Origin: Rhodospirillaceae bacterium CCH5-H10
GTDB taxonomy: Bacteria > Pseudomonadota > Alphaproteobacteria > Reyranellales > Reyranellaceae
Length of the DNA: 31,004 bases
Direction of reading: 5' to 3'
NCBI GenBank assembly: GCA_001557035.1
Contig: LSKJ01000348.1
Span: 1 to 31,004, forward strand
Below the pieces are notes generated by a model. It saw nothing but the letters and a program-made list of their open reading frames with translations, was not told the origin of the DNA and did not search any database. A program made the position numbers and the translations under genes. This document shows positions 21,278 through 30,062 of this stretch, piece by piece (positions within the stretch are counted from its first letter, which is position 1; every line of letters starts with the position of its first letter).

Positions 21278-22681
21278 TCAGTTGGCCTTGCCGCTGTAGA
21301 GCGAGATGCCGCGGATCAGGTCGGCCGCGCGCAGCAGCTGGTAGTCGGCAGCCTGCTCCTTCGGCGGCTCGTCCGGATCGCCAGACGGCGTCGCCTGGGG
21401 AGCCGTCTGACCGGCGGCCTTGTCGTCGGTCTTGTCGCCCGGCTTGCCGGCTTCCGGCTTGGCATCGTTGGGCTTGACGGGGGGCGGCGGGGCGACGGGC
21501 TTGTCGTTCGGGTTGGTGATCGAGCGGCGCAGGTTCTCCTCGCGGAAGCTCGAACGCTGCTGGATGTTCTCGATCTTCGCGGGCTCGACCTCGATGTCCG
21601 GCTTGATGCCTTCCTTCTGGATCGAACGGCCCGACGGCGTGAAGTAGAGCGCCGTGGTCAGTCGGATCGCGCCGCCGCCGGTCACCTGCATGATGGTCTG
21701 GACCGAGCCCTTGCCGAACGAGCGCGTGCCGAGAACGATGGCACGGCGGTGATCCTGCAGCGCGCCGGCCACGATCTCCGACGCCGAGGCCGAGCCGCCG
21801 TTCATCAGCACGACGATCGGCAGGCCGTTGGCGACGTCGCCCGGCTTGGCGTTCCAGCGCTGGACCTCGTCGTTCTTGCGCGCCTTGACCGAGACGATCT
21901 CGCCCTTGTCGAGGAAGGCATCGGACATCGCGATCGCCTGGTCGAGCAGGCCGCCCGGATTGTTGCGCAGGTCGATGATGTAGCCCTTGAGCTTGTTGCC
22001 CGCTTCCTTCTTCAGCTTCTCGACGGCGTCGAGCACGCCCGGCGTCGTCTGCTCGGTGAAGGAGGTGACGCGGATGTAGCCGATGTCGCCGCCCTCGAGG
22101 CGGTACTTGACCGGCTTCACCTTGATCGTCTCGCGGGTCAGCGACACGTCGAACGGATCCTTGGTTCCGCGGCGGATCGAGACCTTGATCGGCGTGCCGA
22201 CCTTGCCGCGCATCTTCTCGACGGCTTCCTGCAGGGTGAGGCCCTGCACCGGCTCGCCGTCCAGCGCGAAGATCAGGTCGCCCGGCAGGATGCCGGCCTT
22301 GGAGGCGGGGGTGTCGTCGATCGGCGACACGACCTTGATGACGCCGTTCTCCATCGTCACTTCGATGCCGAGGCCGCCGAACTCACCCTTCGTCTGGACC
22401 TGCATGTCCTTGTAGGACTTCGGGTTCATGTAGCTCGAATGAGGGTCGAGGGCGCTCAGCATGCCGTTGATGGCATTCTCGATGAGCTGCTTCTCCTCCA
22501 CCGGCTCGACATAGTCGCGGCGGATGCGCTCCAGCACGTCACCGAACAGATTGAGCTGCTGGTAGAGCTCGCTCTTGTCGCCGCCGGCGGCCTTCGGATC
22601 GGCCGGCTTGTTCTGCGCCAGGGCAGGAGCGGCCAGGAAAGCCACGGCCGTGGCGAATGAGGCTAAGCGCAGAAAGGTCAT
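21278..22681 (-). CDS. ctpA: Carboxyl-terminal processing protease, S41 family
   Basis: A periplasmic serine protease of 467 residues. The signal peptide ends near PALAQ (residue 23). A PDZ domain spans about 98-180 (GEFGGLGIEVTM and PASKAGILPGDLI). The S41 catalytic domain has Ser299 in GGSASASE and Lys324 in SFGKGS, the Ser/Lys dyad with the usual 25-residue spacing. A disordered Pro/Lys/Asp linker runs from about 395 to 445 before a short C-terminal segment. Targets are C-termini of envelope proteins. GAAGG precedes the ATG. In many alphaproteobacteria an envC gene lies directly upstream; here gpmI is next. Confidence 0.93.
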   Translation of the reverse strand: MTFLRLASFATAVAFLAAPALAQNKPADPKAAGGDKSELYQQLNLFGDVLERIRRDYVEPVEEKQLIENAINGMLSALDPHSSYMNPKSYKDMQVQTKGEFGGLGIEVTMENGVIKVVSPIDDTPASKAGILPGDLIFALDGEPVQGLTLQEAVEKMRGKVGTPIKVSIRRGTKDPFDVSLTRETIKVKPVKYRLEGGDIGYIRVTSFTEQTTPGVLDAVEKLKKEAGNKLKGYIIDLRNNPGGLLDQAIAMSDAFLDKGEIVSVKARKNDEVQRWNAKPGDVANGLPIVVLMNGGSASASEIVAGALQDHRRAIVLGTRSFGKGSVQTIMQVTGGGAIRLTTALYFTPSGRSIQKEGIKPDIEVEPAKIENIQQRSSFREENLRRSITNPNDKPVAPPPPVKPNDAKPEAGKPGDKTDDKAAGQTAPQATPSGDPDEPPKEQAADYQLLRAADLIRGISLYSGKAN

Positions 22682-22752
22682 TTGGGTGCCTTCAGGAGGG
22701 AAGTCGCCAGGGGCTTCGAGGCCCGGCGATCCGGTGTTTCAGCGTGGGAGGG

Positions 22753-22782
22753 AGGATACAGGGGCGTCTTTGGCAGGATCAA
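22753..22782 (-). promoter_or_regulatory. Candidate sigma70 promoter for ctpA
   Basis: On the minus strand TTGATC (22782-22777) is followed after 18 bases by TATCCT (22758-22753), about 72 bases before the ctpA start. It lies in the 130-base gap after gpmI, the longest gap within this minus-strand run, which makes an internal promoter reasonable. Confidence 0.35.
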
Positions 22783-22811
22783 GGCGTCGGGCTTCCACAC
22801 CACTTCACAAA

Positions 22812-24404
22812 TCAGGCAGAGGCTGCGGCCGCCGGGCGCGGGGTGGCCAGGATGGCCGGCCGCGACGCGGTGGAGAGCATCGACTTGCCCGTCATTTCGG
22901 CAGGCTGCGACACGCCCATCAGGGCGAGCAGCGTGGGTGCCACGTCGGCCAGCTTGCCGTCGGCCAGCGAATGGACGGCCGCCGGCGCGTTGAAGAGCAG
23001 GGCCGGCACGCGATTCAACGTGTGCTGGGTGTGCTTCTGGTGCGACTGCTCGTCGAACATCTCTTCGGCATTGCCATGGTCGGCGGTGACGAACATCGCA
23101 CCGCCGGCCGCCTGGATGGCCTGCATCAGCCGCCCGAGGCAGCCGTCGACCGCCTCCACCGCCCGGGTGGCGGCGCCGAGATCGCCGGTATGGCCGACCA
23201 TGTCGGTGTTCGCGTAATTGACGACGATGAGGTCGAACTTGCCCGAGCCGATCGCCTCCACCAGCCTGTCGGTCACCTCGGGCGCGCTCATCTCCGGCTT
23301 CAGGTCGTAGGTCTTGACGTTGGGCGAGGGCACGAGGATGCGCTCCTCGCCGTCGAACACACGCTCCTCGCCGCCGTTGAAGAAGAACGTGACGTGCGCG
23401 TACTTCTCCGTCTCGGCGATTCGCAGTTGCCTCAGGCCGGCCTTCGATACGGTCTCGCCGAGGCCCATCCTGATGATTTCCGGCGGGAACAGCGTCTTCA
23501 GGAACGGATTGAGCGCCGCCGAATAGTCGACCATGCCGACCTTCGTCGCGAAGCTGACGACCCGGTTGCGATTGAAGCCATCGAAGCGCGGATCGAGCAG
23601 CGCCGTCAGGATCTGGCGCGCGCGGTCCGAGCGGTAGTTGAACATCAGGAGGCCGTCGCCGTCCTTCATGCCGGCATAGCCGTCGATCACGGTGGGCAGC
23701 ACGAACTCGTCGTCGAGATTGGCGGCATAGCCCTTGTCGACGGCTTGCTTCGCCGTCGTCGCATGCTCGCCCCGTCCATCGACCATCGCGTCGTAGGCCA
23801 GCGTCACGCGCTCCCAGCGCTTGTCGCGGTCCATCGGATAGAAGCGGCCGGACACGGTGGCGAAGCGGATCGGCAGGCCGGGCTTCAGGCCCGCCTGGAT
23901 ATGGTCGAGGCACTCCAGCGCACTACGCGGCGGCATGTCCCGGCCATCGAGGAAGGCGTGGATCCAGACCGGCACGCCATGCCCTGCGAACAGGTTGGCG
24001 AGGAAGACCAGATGGTCCTGGTGGGCGTGCACGCCGCCCGGCGAGGCAAGGCCGATCAGGTGCAATGCCGCGCCTGTCGTCTTCAGCGTGGCGATCGTCT
24101 CGACGAGGATCGGGTTCCTGGCGAGCGAGCCGTCCTCGATGGCATTGTCGATGCGCGGCAGGTCAGGCACGGCGACACGGCCGGCGCCGAGGTTCATATG
24201 GCCGACCTCGGAATTGCCCATCTGGCCCTTGGGCAGGCCGACGAACGTTTCGGATGCATCGATCAGGCCCTGTGGGCAGGTCGCGACCAGCCGGTCGAAG
24301 TTGGGGGTGCGGGCGCCCAGGATGGCGTTGTTCGAGCGCTCGGGACGATGGCCCCAGCCGTCGAGGATGCAGAGCAGGACCGGACGCGACGCCTTGTCGG
24401 TCAT
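22812..24404 (-). CDS. gpmI: 2,3-bisphosphoglycerate-independent phosphoglycerate mutase
   Basis: A cytoplasmic dimanganese enzyme of 530 residues that interconverts 3- and 2-phosphoglycerate in glycolysis. Key motifs are LCILDGWG with metal-ligand Asp15, the phosphorylated Ser65 in GQMGNSEVGHMNLGAGR, HAFLDGRDMPP, NYANTDMVGHTG and TADHGNAE, the last two supplying metal ligands. The length is a little above the usual 510 because of an Ala/Pro-rich tail after the conserved end. ATG 24404 shares one base with the upstream gene's stop (TGATG), and GGAAGG lies 8-13 bases before it. Confidence 0.95.
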   Translation of the reverse strand: MTDKASRPVLLCILDGWGHRPERSNNAILGARTPNFDRLVATCPQGLIDASETFVGLPKGQMGNSEVGHMNLGAGRVAVPDLPRIDNAIEDGSLARNPILVETIATLKTTGAALHLIGLASPGGVHAHQDHLVFLANLFAGHGVPVWIHAFLDGRDMPPRSALECLDHIQAGLKPGLPIRFATVSGRFYPMDRDKRWERVTLAYDAMVDGRGEHATTAKQAVDKGYAANLDDEFVLPTVIDGYAGMKDGDGLLMFNYRSDRARQILTALLDPRFDGFNRNRVVSFATKVGMVDYSAALNPFLKTLFPPEIIRMGLGETVSKAGLRQLRIAETEKYAHVTFFFNGGEERVFDGEERILVPSPNVKTYDLKPEMSAPEVTDRLVEAIGSGKFDLIVVNYANTDMVGHTGDLGAATRAVEAVDGCLGRLMQAIQAAGGAMFVTADHGNAEEMFDEQSHQKHTQHTLNRVPALLFNAPAAVHSLADGKLADVAPTLLALMGVSQPAEMTGKSMLSTASRPAILATPRPAAAASA

Positions 24405-25003
24405 CACGAAGCCTTCCGCGGCTGCGGCTGGGCGCGCTCCACGGCGTTGAACTTGTTGGGGCAGCTCAGCTCGCGCGGATCGGTGTTGGGATTCTGGTCG
24501 GGGACCTCGATGGCGCAGAACACGAACTCGCCGCGCGGCTCGCCGTCGATGCTCACGTCGTACGTGTAGGTGCCGGGCGGGTCGCCGGGAATGATGCACC
24601 AGGACCGCTGCAGGACGCCGTCCTGCACGGTCTCGAGCATTCGGGTCGTGGCCTTGGTCTTGTCGGCGCTGACTTCCGTCTCGGGGCCGGCGATCACCTG
24701 CTCGGCCGGCTGCGAGGTCGTCAGGACCTCGCGCAACGACACGACGCGGTTGGGACCGCCGAGATACATGCGCCATCCGAAGCAGGCACGATGGAACAAC
24801 AGCGGAATCGCGTTGGTCTCGTAGTGGCGCTGCTTGCCGTCCTCGCCGGTGATCGAGACGTACGGGATGCTGCGCACGGACTTGGGAGCCGGCCTTTCGA
24901 CGGGCTTGGTCGGGCTCGTCGACTGGGCCATGGCGGCGCCGGGAACGGCAGCCAGGAGGAGGGCGGAGGAGGTGGCCGCGAGCCACCGGGAAAGTGCGTG
25001 CAT
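24404..25003 (-). CDS. Secreted protein of unknown function with four cysteines
   Basis: I do not recognise this protein of 199 residues. The N-terminus MHALSRWLAATSSALLLAAV, cleaved near AMAQ (about 27), is a good signal peptide. ATG 25003 is better than the in-frame TTG at 25012. The mature part is mainly beta-type sequence: PYVSITGEDGKQRHYETNAI, then GTYTYDVSIDG, ending in a polar tail. The middle reads like an immunoglobulin-like or beta-sandwich fold. Four Cys (in HRACFGW, RSWCII, VFCAIEV and ELSCPNK) could form two disulfides in the periplasm. It sits between rlmH (55 bases upstream) and gpmI, with a TGATG overlap to gpmI, so the two are probably cotranslated. Function is not inferred. 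Confidence 0.7.
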   Translation of the reverse strand: MHALSRWLAATSSALLLAAVPGAAMAQSTSPTKPVERPAPKSVRSIPYVSITGEDGKQRHYETNAIPLLFHRACFGWRMYLGGPNRVVSLREVLTTSQPAEQVIAGPETEVSADKTKATTRMLETVQDGVLQRSWCIIPGDPPGTYTYDVSIDGEPRGEFVFCAIEVPDQNPNTDPRELSCPNKFNAVERAQPQPRKAS

Positions 25004-25058
25004 GGCTGCCAATGTAGCCCCGGTTTTTCGTCAGAACAGAGGCAAAATCGCCGGTATT

Positions 25059-25517
25059 TCATGCCCGGTGATAGGGATGTCCGGCGAGGAGTTGCTGGGC
25101 GCGGTAAATCTGTTCGGCCAGCATCCCGCGGGCCAGCAGATGAGGCCAGGTCATCGCGCCGAAGGACAGGACCAGGCCGGCTTTTTTCAGCATTGCCTCG
25201 GTGTGCCCGTCGGCCCCGCCGATCAGGAAGGCCACGTCCGACACGGACGTGTCGCGCCAGCTCCCCAGACGGGCGGCGAAAGCCTCGCTGTCCAGCACCT
25301 TGCCGCGCCGGTCCAGCATGACCAGCGTCGCGCCGGCCGGCGCCGCCTCCAGCAGCAATTCGCCCTCGCGCTGCATGAGCTGGGGGGCGGGCAGTTTCCG
25401 CTTCTCTTCCAACTCCCGCAGAGTCAGTGGCCAGCGGATGCGGCCGGCATAGTGGTCGTAGAGATCGCGCTCCGGCCCCCGTGTGGCGCGGCCGATGGCG
25501 GCGATGGTGATCTTCAA
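25059..25517 (-). CDS. rlmH: 23S rRNA (pseudouridine1915-N3)-methyltransferase
   Basis: An SPOUT-fold methyltransferase of 152 residues that methylates pseudouridine 1915 in helix 69 of 23S rRNA on assembled 70S ribosomes. It starts KITIAAIGR (TTG at 25517). The SAM-binding knot has FLIGGADGH (about 106-114), and the C-terminal LAEQIYRAQQLLAGHPYHRA is a near-perfect family signature with the terminal Tyr-His. The TTG start lies seven bases after the RsfS stop with no strong Shine-Dalgarno, consistent with coupling. Confidence 0.93.
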   Translation of the reverse strand: MKITIAAIGRATRGPERDLYDHYAGRIRWPLTLRELEEKRKLPAPQLMQREGELLLEAAPAGATLVMLDRRGKVLDSEAFAARLGSWRDTSVSDVAFLIGGADGHTEAMLKKAGLVLSFGAMTWPHLLARGMLAEQIYRAQQLLAGHPYHRA

Positions 25518-25524
25518 GCCACGC

Positions 25525-26607
25525 TCAGGGCGCGCGCTTGCGCCGGGCCGCGGGCTTTCTCGCCGTCTTGGGCGCCGCCCGCTTGGCGGCCGCTTTCTTG
25601 ACGGGCTTGTCGGCGGCCTCGTTCTCCAGCGCCCACATCTTCTCCAGCGCATAGAAGGCGCGCGGCTCGGGGCGGAAGACGTGCACGACCACGTCGCCGG
25701 CATCGACCAGCACCCAGTCGCCGGTCTGCTTGCCCTCGACCGGCGTGTAGCCGTGGCCGGTCTGCTTCAGCTTGTCGGCGAGATGCTCGGCAATGGCGAC
25801 GACCTGACGGTTCGAGCGGCCCGAGGCGATCACCATGTAGTCGGCGAAGGCGGACTTGCCCTTGAGGTCGATGACGACGACGTCCTCGGCCTTGCTGTCG
25901 TCCAGGGAGTCGCACACCAGTTTCAGGAGCGCGTCGGAGGCTTTGCTTCGGTCGGGAAGCTGGCGGGTCTGGTCGGGGATGGTCTTTCCTTTCGATCTGG
26001 TCCGGGGGCGCACGGCGCGGATGGCCGTGGCCGAATGGCTGTCCAGCCTGCTCGGGATAAAACACCAGGCCGGCGGCCCGCAAGTGGCGAGCCGGCGGGC
26101 CTCGGCGGCCTGCAGGCGGAATCGCGCGAAGGTGCGCGGCGCCGTGGAGGCCAGCGCGGCATGGCCCCAGCCCGGGCGCGCGAAGGCGGCGATCGGGATG
26201 CTGCCGAACAGGTCGCGCCAGCCCGCCCAGTCGACGAGCTGGGGCAGGATGTCGGCGCCCATCAGCCAGACAAACTTTGCGTGGCGGTAGACCCGCTTCA
26301 GCGCCCGCACCGTGTCGAGCGTGTAGCGCGTGCCCAGCACCAGCTCGGGCGCATCGACGCGGATCCTGGGATGGCTGGCGAGCTGGCGGGCGCGGGCCAC
26401 GCGGCTCGGAAGCGGCTCCATGCCGTCGCCGCTCTTCAGCGGGTTCTGCGGCGAGACCAGCCACCACACCTCGTCGAGGCCGAGCCGCTTCATCGCCTCG
26501 AGGCTGATGTGCCGGTGGCCGGCGTGGGCAGGGTTGAACGAGCCGCCGAGCAGGCCGATGCGCCGCGTCGTGGCGCGCGACACGCCCGGCATGGGGTGCA
26601 GAGTCAC
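25525..26607 (-). CDS. nadD-rsfS: Fused nicotinate-nucleotide adenylyltransferase (NadD) and ribosomal silencing factor (RsfS)
   Basis: One uninterrupted frame of 360 residues contains two complete proteins that are normally separate. NadD (about 1-200) makes nicotinate adenine dinucleotide for NAD synthesis; it shows GLLGGSFNPAHAGHRHIS (18-35) and SATAIR (192-197). RsfS (about 218-330) binds L14 and blocks subunit joining when nutrients are short; it shows SKASDALLKLV, DVVVIDLKGKSAFADYMVIASG and GDVVVHVFRPEPRAFYALEKMW. A Lys/Ala/Arg-rich tail (334-360) is extra. No stop separates them in any frame across 25960-26030. The start is GTG 26607, overlapping the proA stop (GTGA). RsfS could also start internally, at GTG 26013 (codon 199) or just after the Shine-Dalgarno-like AAAGGAAAG, so separate RsfS is possible. 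A sequencing error hiding a frame change cannot be excluded. Confidence 0.85.
   Translation of the reverse strand: MTLHPMPGVSRATTRRIGLLGGSFNPAHAGHRHISLEAMKRLGLDEVWWLVSPQNPLKSGDGMEPLPSRVARARQLASHPRIRVDAPELVLGTRYTLDTVRALKRVYRHAKFVWLMGADILPQLVDWAGWRDLFGSIPIAAFARPGWGHAALASTAPRTFARFRLQAAEARRLATCGPPAWCFIPSRLDSHSATAIRAVRPRTRSKGKTIPDQTRQLPDRSKASDALLKLVCDSLDDSKAEDVVVIDLKGKSAFADYMVIASGRSNRQVVAIAEHLADKLKQTGHGYTPVEGKQTGDWVLVDAGDVVVHVFRPEPRAFYALEKMWALENEAADKPVKKAAAKRAAPKTARKPAARRKRAP
25984..25992 (-). promoter_or_regulatory. Strong Shine-Dalgarno at the nadD/rsfS junction, facing an ATC codon
   Basis: AAAGGAAAG on the minus strand is the strongest ribosome-binding-like site in this gene. The only codon at a usable distance in the RsfS frame is ATC at 25980-25978, three bases after the purine tract and about six after its AGG core. 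ATG, GTG and TTG are absent there in all three frames. It could drive rare AUC initiation of RsfS, or be a remnant of separate genes. Confidence 0.4.
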
Positions 26608-27887
26608 GGTCTAAGGGTGCCCTTGCCGCGCACGATGTTCTTGTAGGTGGTCAATTCGACGAGCCCGACCGGACCGCGCGCATGCATGCGGTTGGTCGAG
26701 ATGCCGATCTCGGCGCCGAGGCCAAACTCGCCGCCATCGGCAAACTGAGTGCTGGCATTGTGCATCACGATGGCGCTGTCGACCTCGCCCAGGAAGCGCT
26801 GCGCCGTCGCGTCATTGTTCGTGACGATCGATTCGGTGTGCTGGCTGCCGTAGCGCGCGATGTGCTCGATTGCGCCGGCGACGCCGTCGACCGTGGCGAC
26901 CGAGATGATCGGCTCGAGATACTCCGTGCGCCAGTCCTTCTCGGTGGCGGCCAGCGCCTTGGGATCGCGCTTCTGCACCTCGGCGTCGCCGCGCACTTCG
27001 CAGCCCAGCTCGTGCAGCCTGTCGAGCACCGGCTTCAGGTGCGTGTCGAGCGCGGCGCGATCGATCAGCAGCGTCTCGGCGGCGCCGCAGACGCTGACCC
27101 GGCGCATCTTGGCGTTGGCCACGAGGTCGCGCGCCATCGCGACGTCCGCGTCGCGATCGACATAGACGTGGCAGATGCCGTCATAGTGGCGCAGCACCGG
27201 CACGCGGCTTTCCTGCGTCACCCGGTCGATCAGCGAGCGTCCGCCGCGCGGCACGATGAGGTCGAGCCAGTCCATGGCGCGCAGCATCTCGCCCACGGCG
27301 GCGCGGTCGGTGGTCGGCACCAGCGCGACGCAATCCTCGGGCAGGCCGGCCTCATCGAGTGCACGGCGCAGCAGCTCGACGATGGTGCGGGAGGAGTGGA
27401 AGCTGTCGGAGCCGCCGCGCAGCACGACGACGTTGCCCGACTTGATGCAGAGCGCGCCGGCATCGGCGGTGACGTTGGGGCGGGCCTCGTAGATCACGCC
27501 GATGATGCCGATGGGGACGCGCACGCGGCTCAGTGCAAGCCCGTTGGGCCGCTGCCATTCCTCGATGACCGCACCGACCGGATCGGGCAGAGCGGCGATG
27601 TCGTCGAGACCCTTTGCCATCGCCTCGACGCGCGCATCGTTCAGCAGCAACCGGTCCTGCAGGGCGCTGGTCATGCCGGCGGCCCTGGCCGCTTCGATGT
27701 CGCGCGCATTGGCGGCCAGGATCGCGGGCTTCTCGGCGCGGATCAGGCGCGCCGCGTTGGCGAGCGCCTTGTTCTTCGCGTCCGTCGGGGCGTTGCGCAG
27801 CGCGGCGGCGGCGGTCTTCGCGCGACGGCCGAGCTCGGCCACGATGGCGGCGGCGTCTTCGATGGCGGGTTTGGTCTGGACGTTCAT
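26604..27887 (-). CDS. proA: Gamma-glutamyl phosphate reductase
   Basis: Catalyses the second step of proline synthesis: NADPH-dependent reduction of gamma-glutamyl phosphate to glutamate semialdehyde. It has 427 residues, the usual length. The aldehyde-dehydrogenase fold shows VPIGIIGVIYEARPNVT (124-140), SGNVVVLRGGSDSFHSS, and the catalytic Cys267 in RVSVCGAAETLL; EFGLGAEIGISTNRMHARGP near the end is highly characteristic. GGAG lies upstream of ATG 27887, which is 16 bases after proB, its pathway partner. It ends with a GTGA overlap into nadD. Confidence 0.95.
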   Translation of the reverse strand: MNVQTKPAIEDAAAIVAELGRRAKTAAAALRNAPTDAKNKALANAARLIRAEKPAILAANARDIEAARAAGMTSALQDRLLLNDARVEAMAKGLDDIAALPDPVGAVIEEWQRPNGLALSRVRVPIGIIGVIYEARPNVTADAGALCIKSGNVVVLRGGSDSFHSSRTIVELLRRALDEAGLPEDCVALVPTTDRAAVGEMLRAMDWLDLIVPRGGRSLIDRVTQESRVPVLRHYDGICHVYVDRDADVAMARDLVANAKMRRVSVCGAAETLLIDRAALDTHLKPVLDRLHELGCEVRGDAEVQKRDPKALAATEKDWRTEYLEPIISVATVDGVAGAIEHIARYGSQHTESIVTNNDATAQRFLGEVDSAIVMHNASTQFADGGEFGLGAEIGISTNRMHARGPVGLVELTTYKNIVRGKGTLRP

Positions 27888-27903
27888 GGGACGCTCCGTC
27901 TCT

Positions 27904-29019
27904 TCACTCGACCACGAGGTCGTCGCGATGGACGATCTCGTCGCGGCCGCGGAAACCCAGCAGGCGCTCGATCTCGGCGCTCTTTCGGCCGGCGATGCGG
28001 CGCGCATCGTCGGCGGCGTAGGCGACCAGTCCGCGCGCCAGCACGCGCCCGCCATGATCCTTCACGTCGACCACGTCGCCGCGGCGGAACTCGCCCGCGA
28101 CCGAGGTGACGCCGGCCGGCAGCAGGCTCTTGCCGGTCGAGAGCGCGCGCACCGCGCCATCGTCGACGATCAGCGTGCCGTTGGTCTTGAGCGACCCCTT
28201 GATCCACTTCTTGCGCGCCGACAGAGGCGAGGCCTCGGGCAGGAACCAGCTGCAGCGCGCGGTGCCGTCGATCAGTGCGCCCAGCGCGCCGACGCCACGC
28301 CCATCGGCGATGGCCATGCGGCAACCGGCGGCCATGGCGATGCGCCCGGCCATCAGCTTCGTCACCATGCCGCCGTTCGACATCTCGGACGCGGCGACTC
28401 CCGCCATCGCCTCGATCTCGGGCGTGATCTCGCGGATCTCGGGGATGAACGTGGCGGAGGCGTCGCTGCGCGGGTCGCCGGTGTAGAGCCCGTCGATGTC
28501 CGACAGCAGCACCAGCGTGTCGGCCGAGATCATCTCGGCGACGCGCGCGCCCAGGCGATCGTTGTCGCCGAAGCGGATCTCGTCGGTCGCAACCGTGTCG
28601 TTCTCGTTGATCACCGGGATGGCGCCGAGGCCGAGCAGCGTCGCCATCGTCTGGCGCGCGTTGAGGTAGCGGCGCCGCTCCTCCGAATCGTGCAGGGTCA
28701 GCAGGATCTGCGCGACCGTGATGCCGTGGCGCGCCAGCGCTTCCTGATAGGCCTGCGCGAGCCGGATCTGGCCGGTCGCGGCGGCCGCCTGGCTCTCCTC
28801 GAGACGCAGCGGACCCGGTGCCAGCTTGAGATGCGTGCGGCCAAGGCGGATCGCGCCGGACGATACGAGCACGACCTCGCAGCCGCCCTTGTGCAGGCGC
28901 GCGACGTCGTTGGTCAGTGCTTCGAGCCAGTCCCGCCGGACCTCGCCCTTCGCCTCGTCGACCAGGATCGAGGAGCCGATCTTGACGACCAGCCGCCGGG
29001 CGCCGGCGAGGGGGGTCAT
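27904..29019 (-). CDS. proB: Glutamate 5-kinase with C-terminal PUA domain
   Basis: Catalyses the first, proline-feedback-inhibited step of proline synthesis. It has 371 residues. The amino-acid-kinase domain (about 8-260) has VVKIGSSIL (11-19), [29 protein letters not shown] and [13 protein letters not shown], and ends with [14 protein letters not shown] domain follows at about 283-360 ([13 protein letters not shown] and [10 protein letters not shown]). ATG 29019 overlaps the obgE stop as ATGA, so its translation is coupled to Obg. Confidence 0.95.
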   Translation of the reverse strand: MTPLAGARRLVVKIGSSILVDEAKGEVRRDWLEALTNDVARLHKGGCEVVLVSSGAIRLGRTHLKLAPGPLRLEESQAAAATGQIRLAQAYQEALARHGITVAQILLTLHDSEERRRYLNARQTMATLLGLGAIPVINENDTVATDEIRFGDNDRLGARVAEMISADTLVLLSDIDGLYTGDPRSDASATFIPEIREITPEIEAMAGVAASEMSNGGMVTKLMAGRIAMAAGCRMAIADGRGVGALGALIDGTARCSWFLPEASPLSARKKWIKGSLKTNGTLIVDDGAVRALSTGKSLLPAGVTSVAGEFRRGDVVDVKDHGGRVLARGLVAYAADDARRIAGRKSAEIERLLGFRGRDEIVHRDDLVVE

Positions 29020-30041
29020 GCCGCTTCCCGGGAGGGCGCGCGCTGCTTCTCGACGAGCTTCATCAGCTCGTGCAGCAGGGGCTGCACGCCCTGACGGGAG
29101 ACCGCGGAGATGACATGCACGGTCTTGCGGCTGGTCTTCGCGAGCGCGGCGCGCTTGGCCTCGATGTCTTCCGGCGTCATGGCGTCGGTCTTGTTGAGCG
29201 CGAGGATTTCCTTCTTGCGCGCGAGATTGCCGCCATAGGCCTTCAGCTCGCGGCGCACCGTGCGATAGGCGTCGACCACGTCGTCCTGCGTGCCGTCGAC
29301 GAGGTGCAGCAGCGCGCGGCAGCGCTCGACATGGCCGAGGAAGCGCGTGCCGAGGCCGGCGCCCTCATGGGCGCCCTCGATGAGGCCGGGAATGTCGGCC
29401 ATCACGAACTCGCGCGCGTCGGAGCCGTCGCCCACCTTCACCACGCCGAGGCCGGGGTGCAGCGTCGTGAAGGGATAGTCGGCGATCTTGGGACGTGCGT
29501 TGGTGTTGGTGGAGAGGAATGTCGACTTGCCGGCATTGGGCAGCCCGACCAGGCCGATATCGGCGATCAGCTTGAGGCGCAGCCAGAGCGCGAGCTCCTC
29601 GCCGGGCCAGCCCGGATCGGCGCGACGCGGCGCGCGGTTGGTCGAGGTCTTGTAGTGCAGGTTGCCGTAGCCGCCGTCGCCGCCCTTGGCGATGATCACG
29701 CGCTGGCCGATCTCGGTCATGTCGACCAGCAGCGTCTCGTTGTCCTCGGCGAAGATCTGAGTGCCGCGCGGCAGGCGCAGCACGATGTCCTTGCCCTTGC
29801 CGCCGGTGCGCTGGCTGCCCATGCCGTGATGGCCGGTCTCGGCCTTGAAATGCTGGGCGTAGCGATAATCGATCAGCGTGTTGAGGCCGTCGACGCATTC
29901 GGCGATCACGTCGCCGCCGCGGCCGCCGTCGCCGCCGTCCGGTCCGCCGAACTCGATGAACTTCTCGCGGCGAAAGCCCGCGCAGCCGGCGCCGCCGTTG
30001 CCGGAGCGGACGTAGATCTTGGCCTGGTCGAGGAACTTCAT
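29016..30041 (-). CDS. obgE: GTPase Obg
   Basis: A ribosome-assembly and stress GTPase of 341 residues. The glycine-rich Obg fold runs 1 to about 157 ([29 protein letters not shown] and [22 protein letters not shown]). The G domain has P-loop GLPNAGKS (166-173), the switch I region DYPFTTLHP, switch [11 protein letters not shown] (216-224) and NKTD (283-286), with SAVS as G5. The residues just after the P-loop read [13 protein letters not shown], where most homologues I recall have Ala/Val/Ser instead of the Thr-Asn-Thr-Asn run; the length is unchanged. The C-terminus is short and has no extra domain. It starts 22 bases downstream of a strong hairpin terminator, so expression depends on read-through or an internal promoter. 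Confidence 0.95.
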   Translation of the reverse strand: MKFLDQAKIYVRSGNGGAGCAGFRREKFIEFGGPDGGDGGRGGDVIAECVDGLNTLIDYRYAQHFKAETGHHGMGSQRTGGKGKDIVLRLPRGTQIFAEDNETLLVDMTEIGQRVIIAKGGDGGYGNLHYKTSTNRAPRRADPGWPGEELALWLRLKLIADIGLVGLPNAGKSTFLSTNTNARPKIADYPFTTLHPGLGVVKVGDGSDAREFVMADIPGLIEGAHEGAGLGTRFLGHVERCRALLHLVDGTQDDVVDAYRTVRRELKAYGGNLARKKEILALNKTDAMTPEDIEAKRAALAKTSRKTVHVISAVSRQGVQPLLHELMKLVEKQRAPSREAA

Positions 30042-30062
30042 GGGATGGGGTCCAGAAACGAA

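Noticed and set aside
26682..29094. Long plus-strand frames opposite proA and proB
   Set aside because: Shadows of two conserved proline-synthesis genes; their translations contain no recognisable domain.
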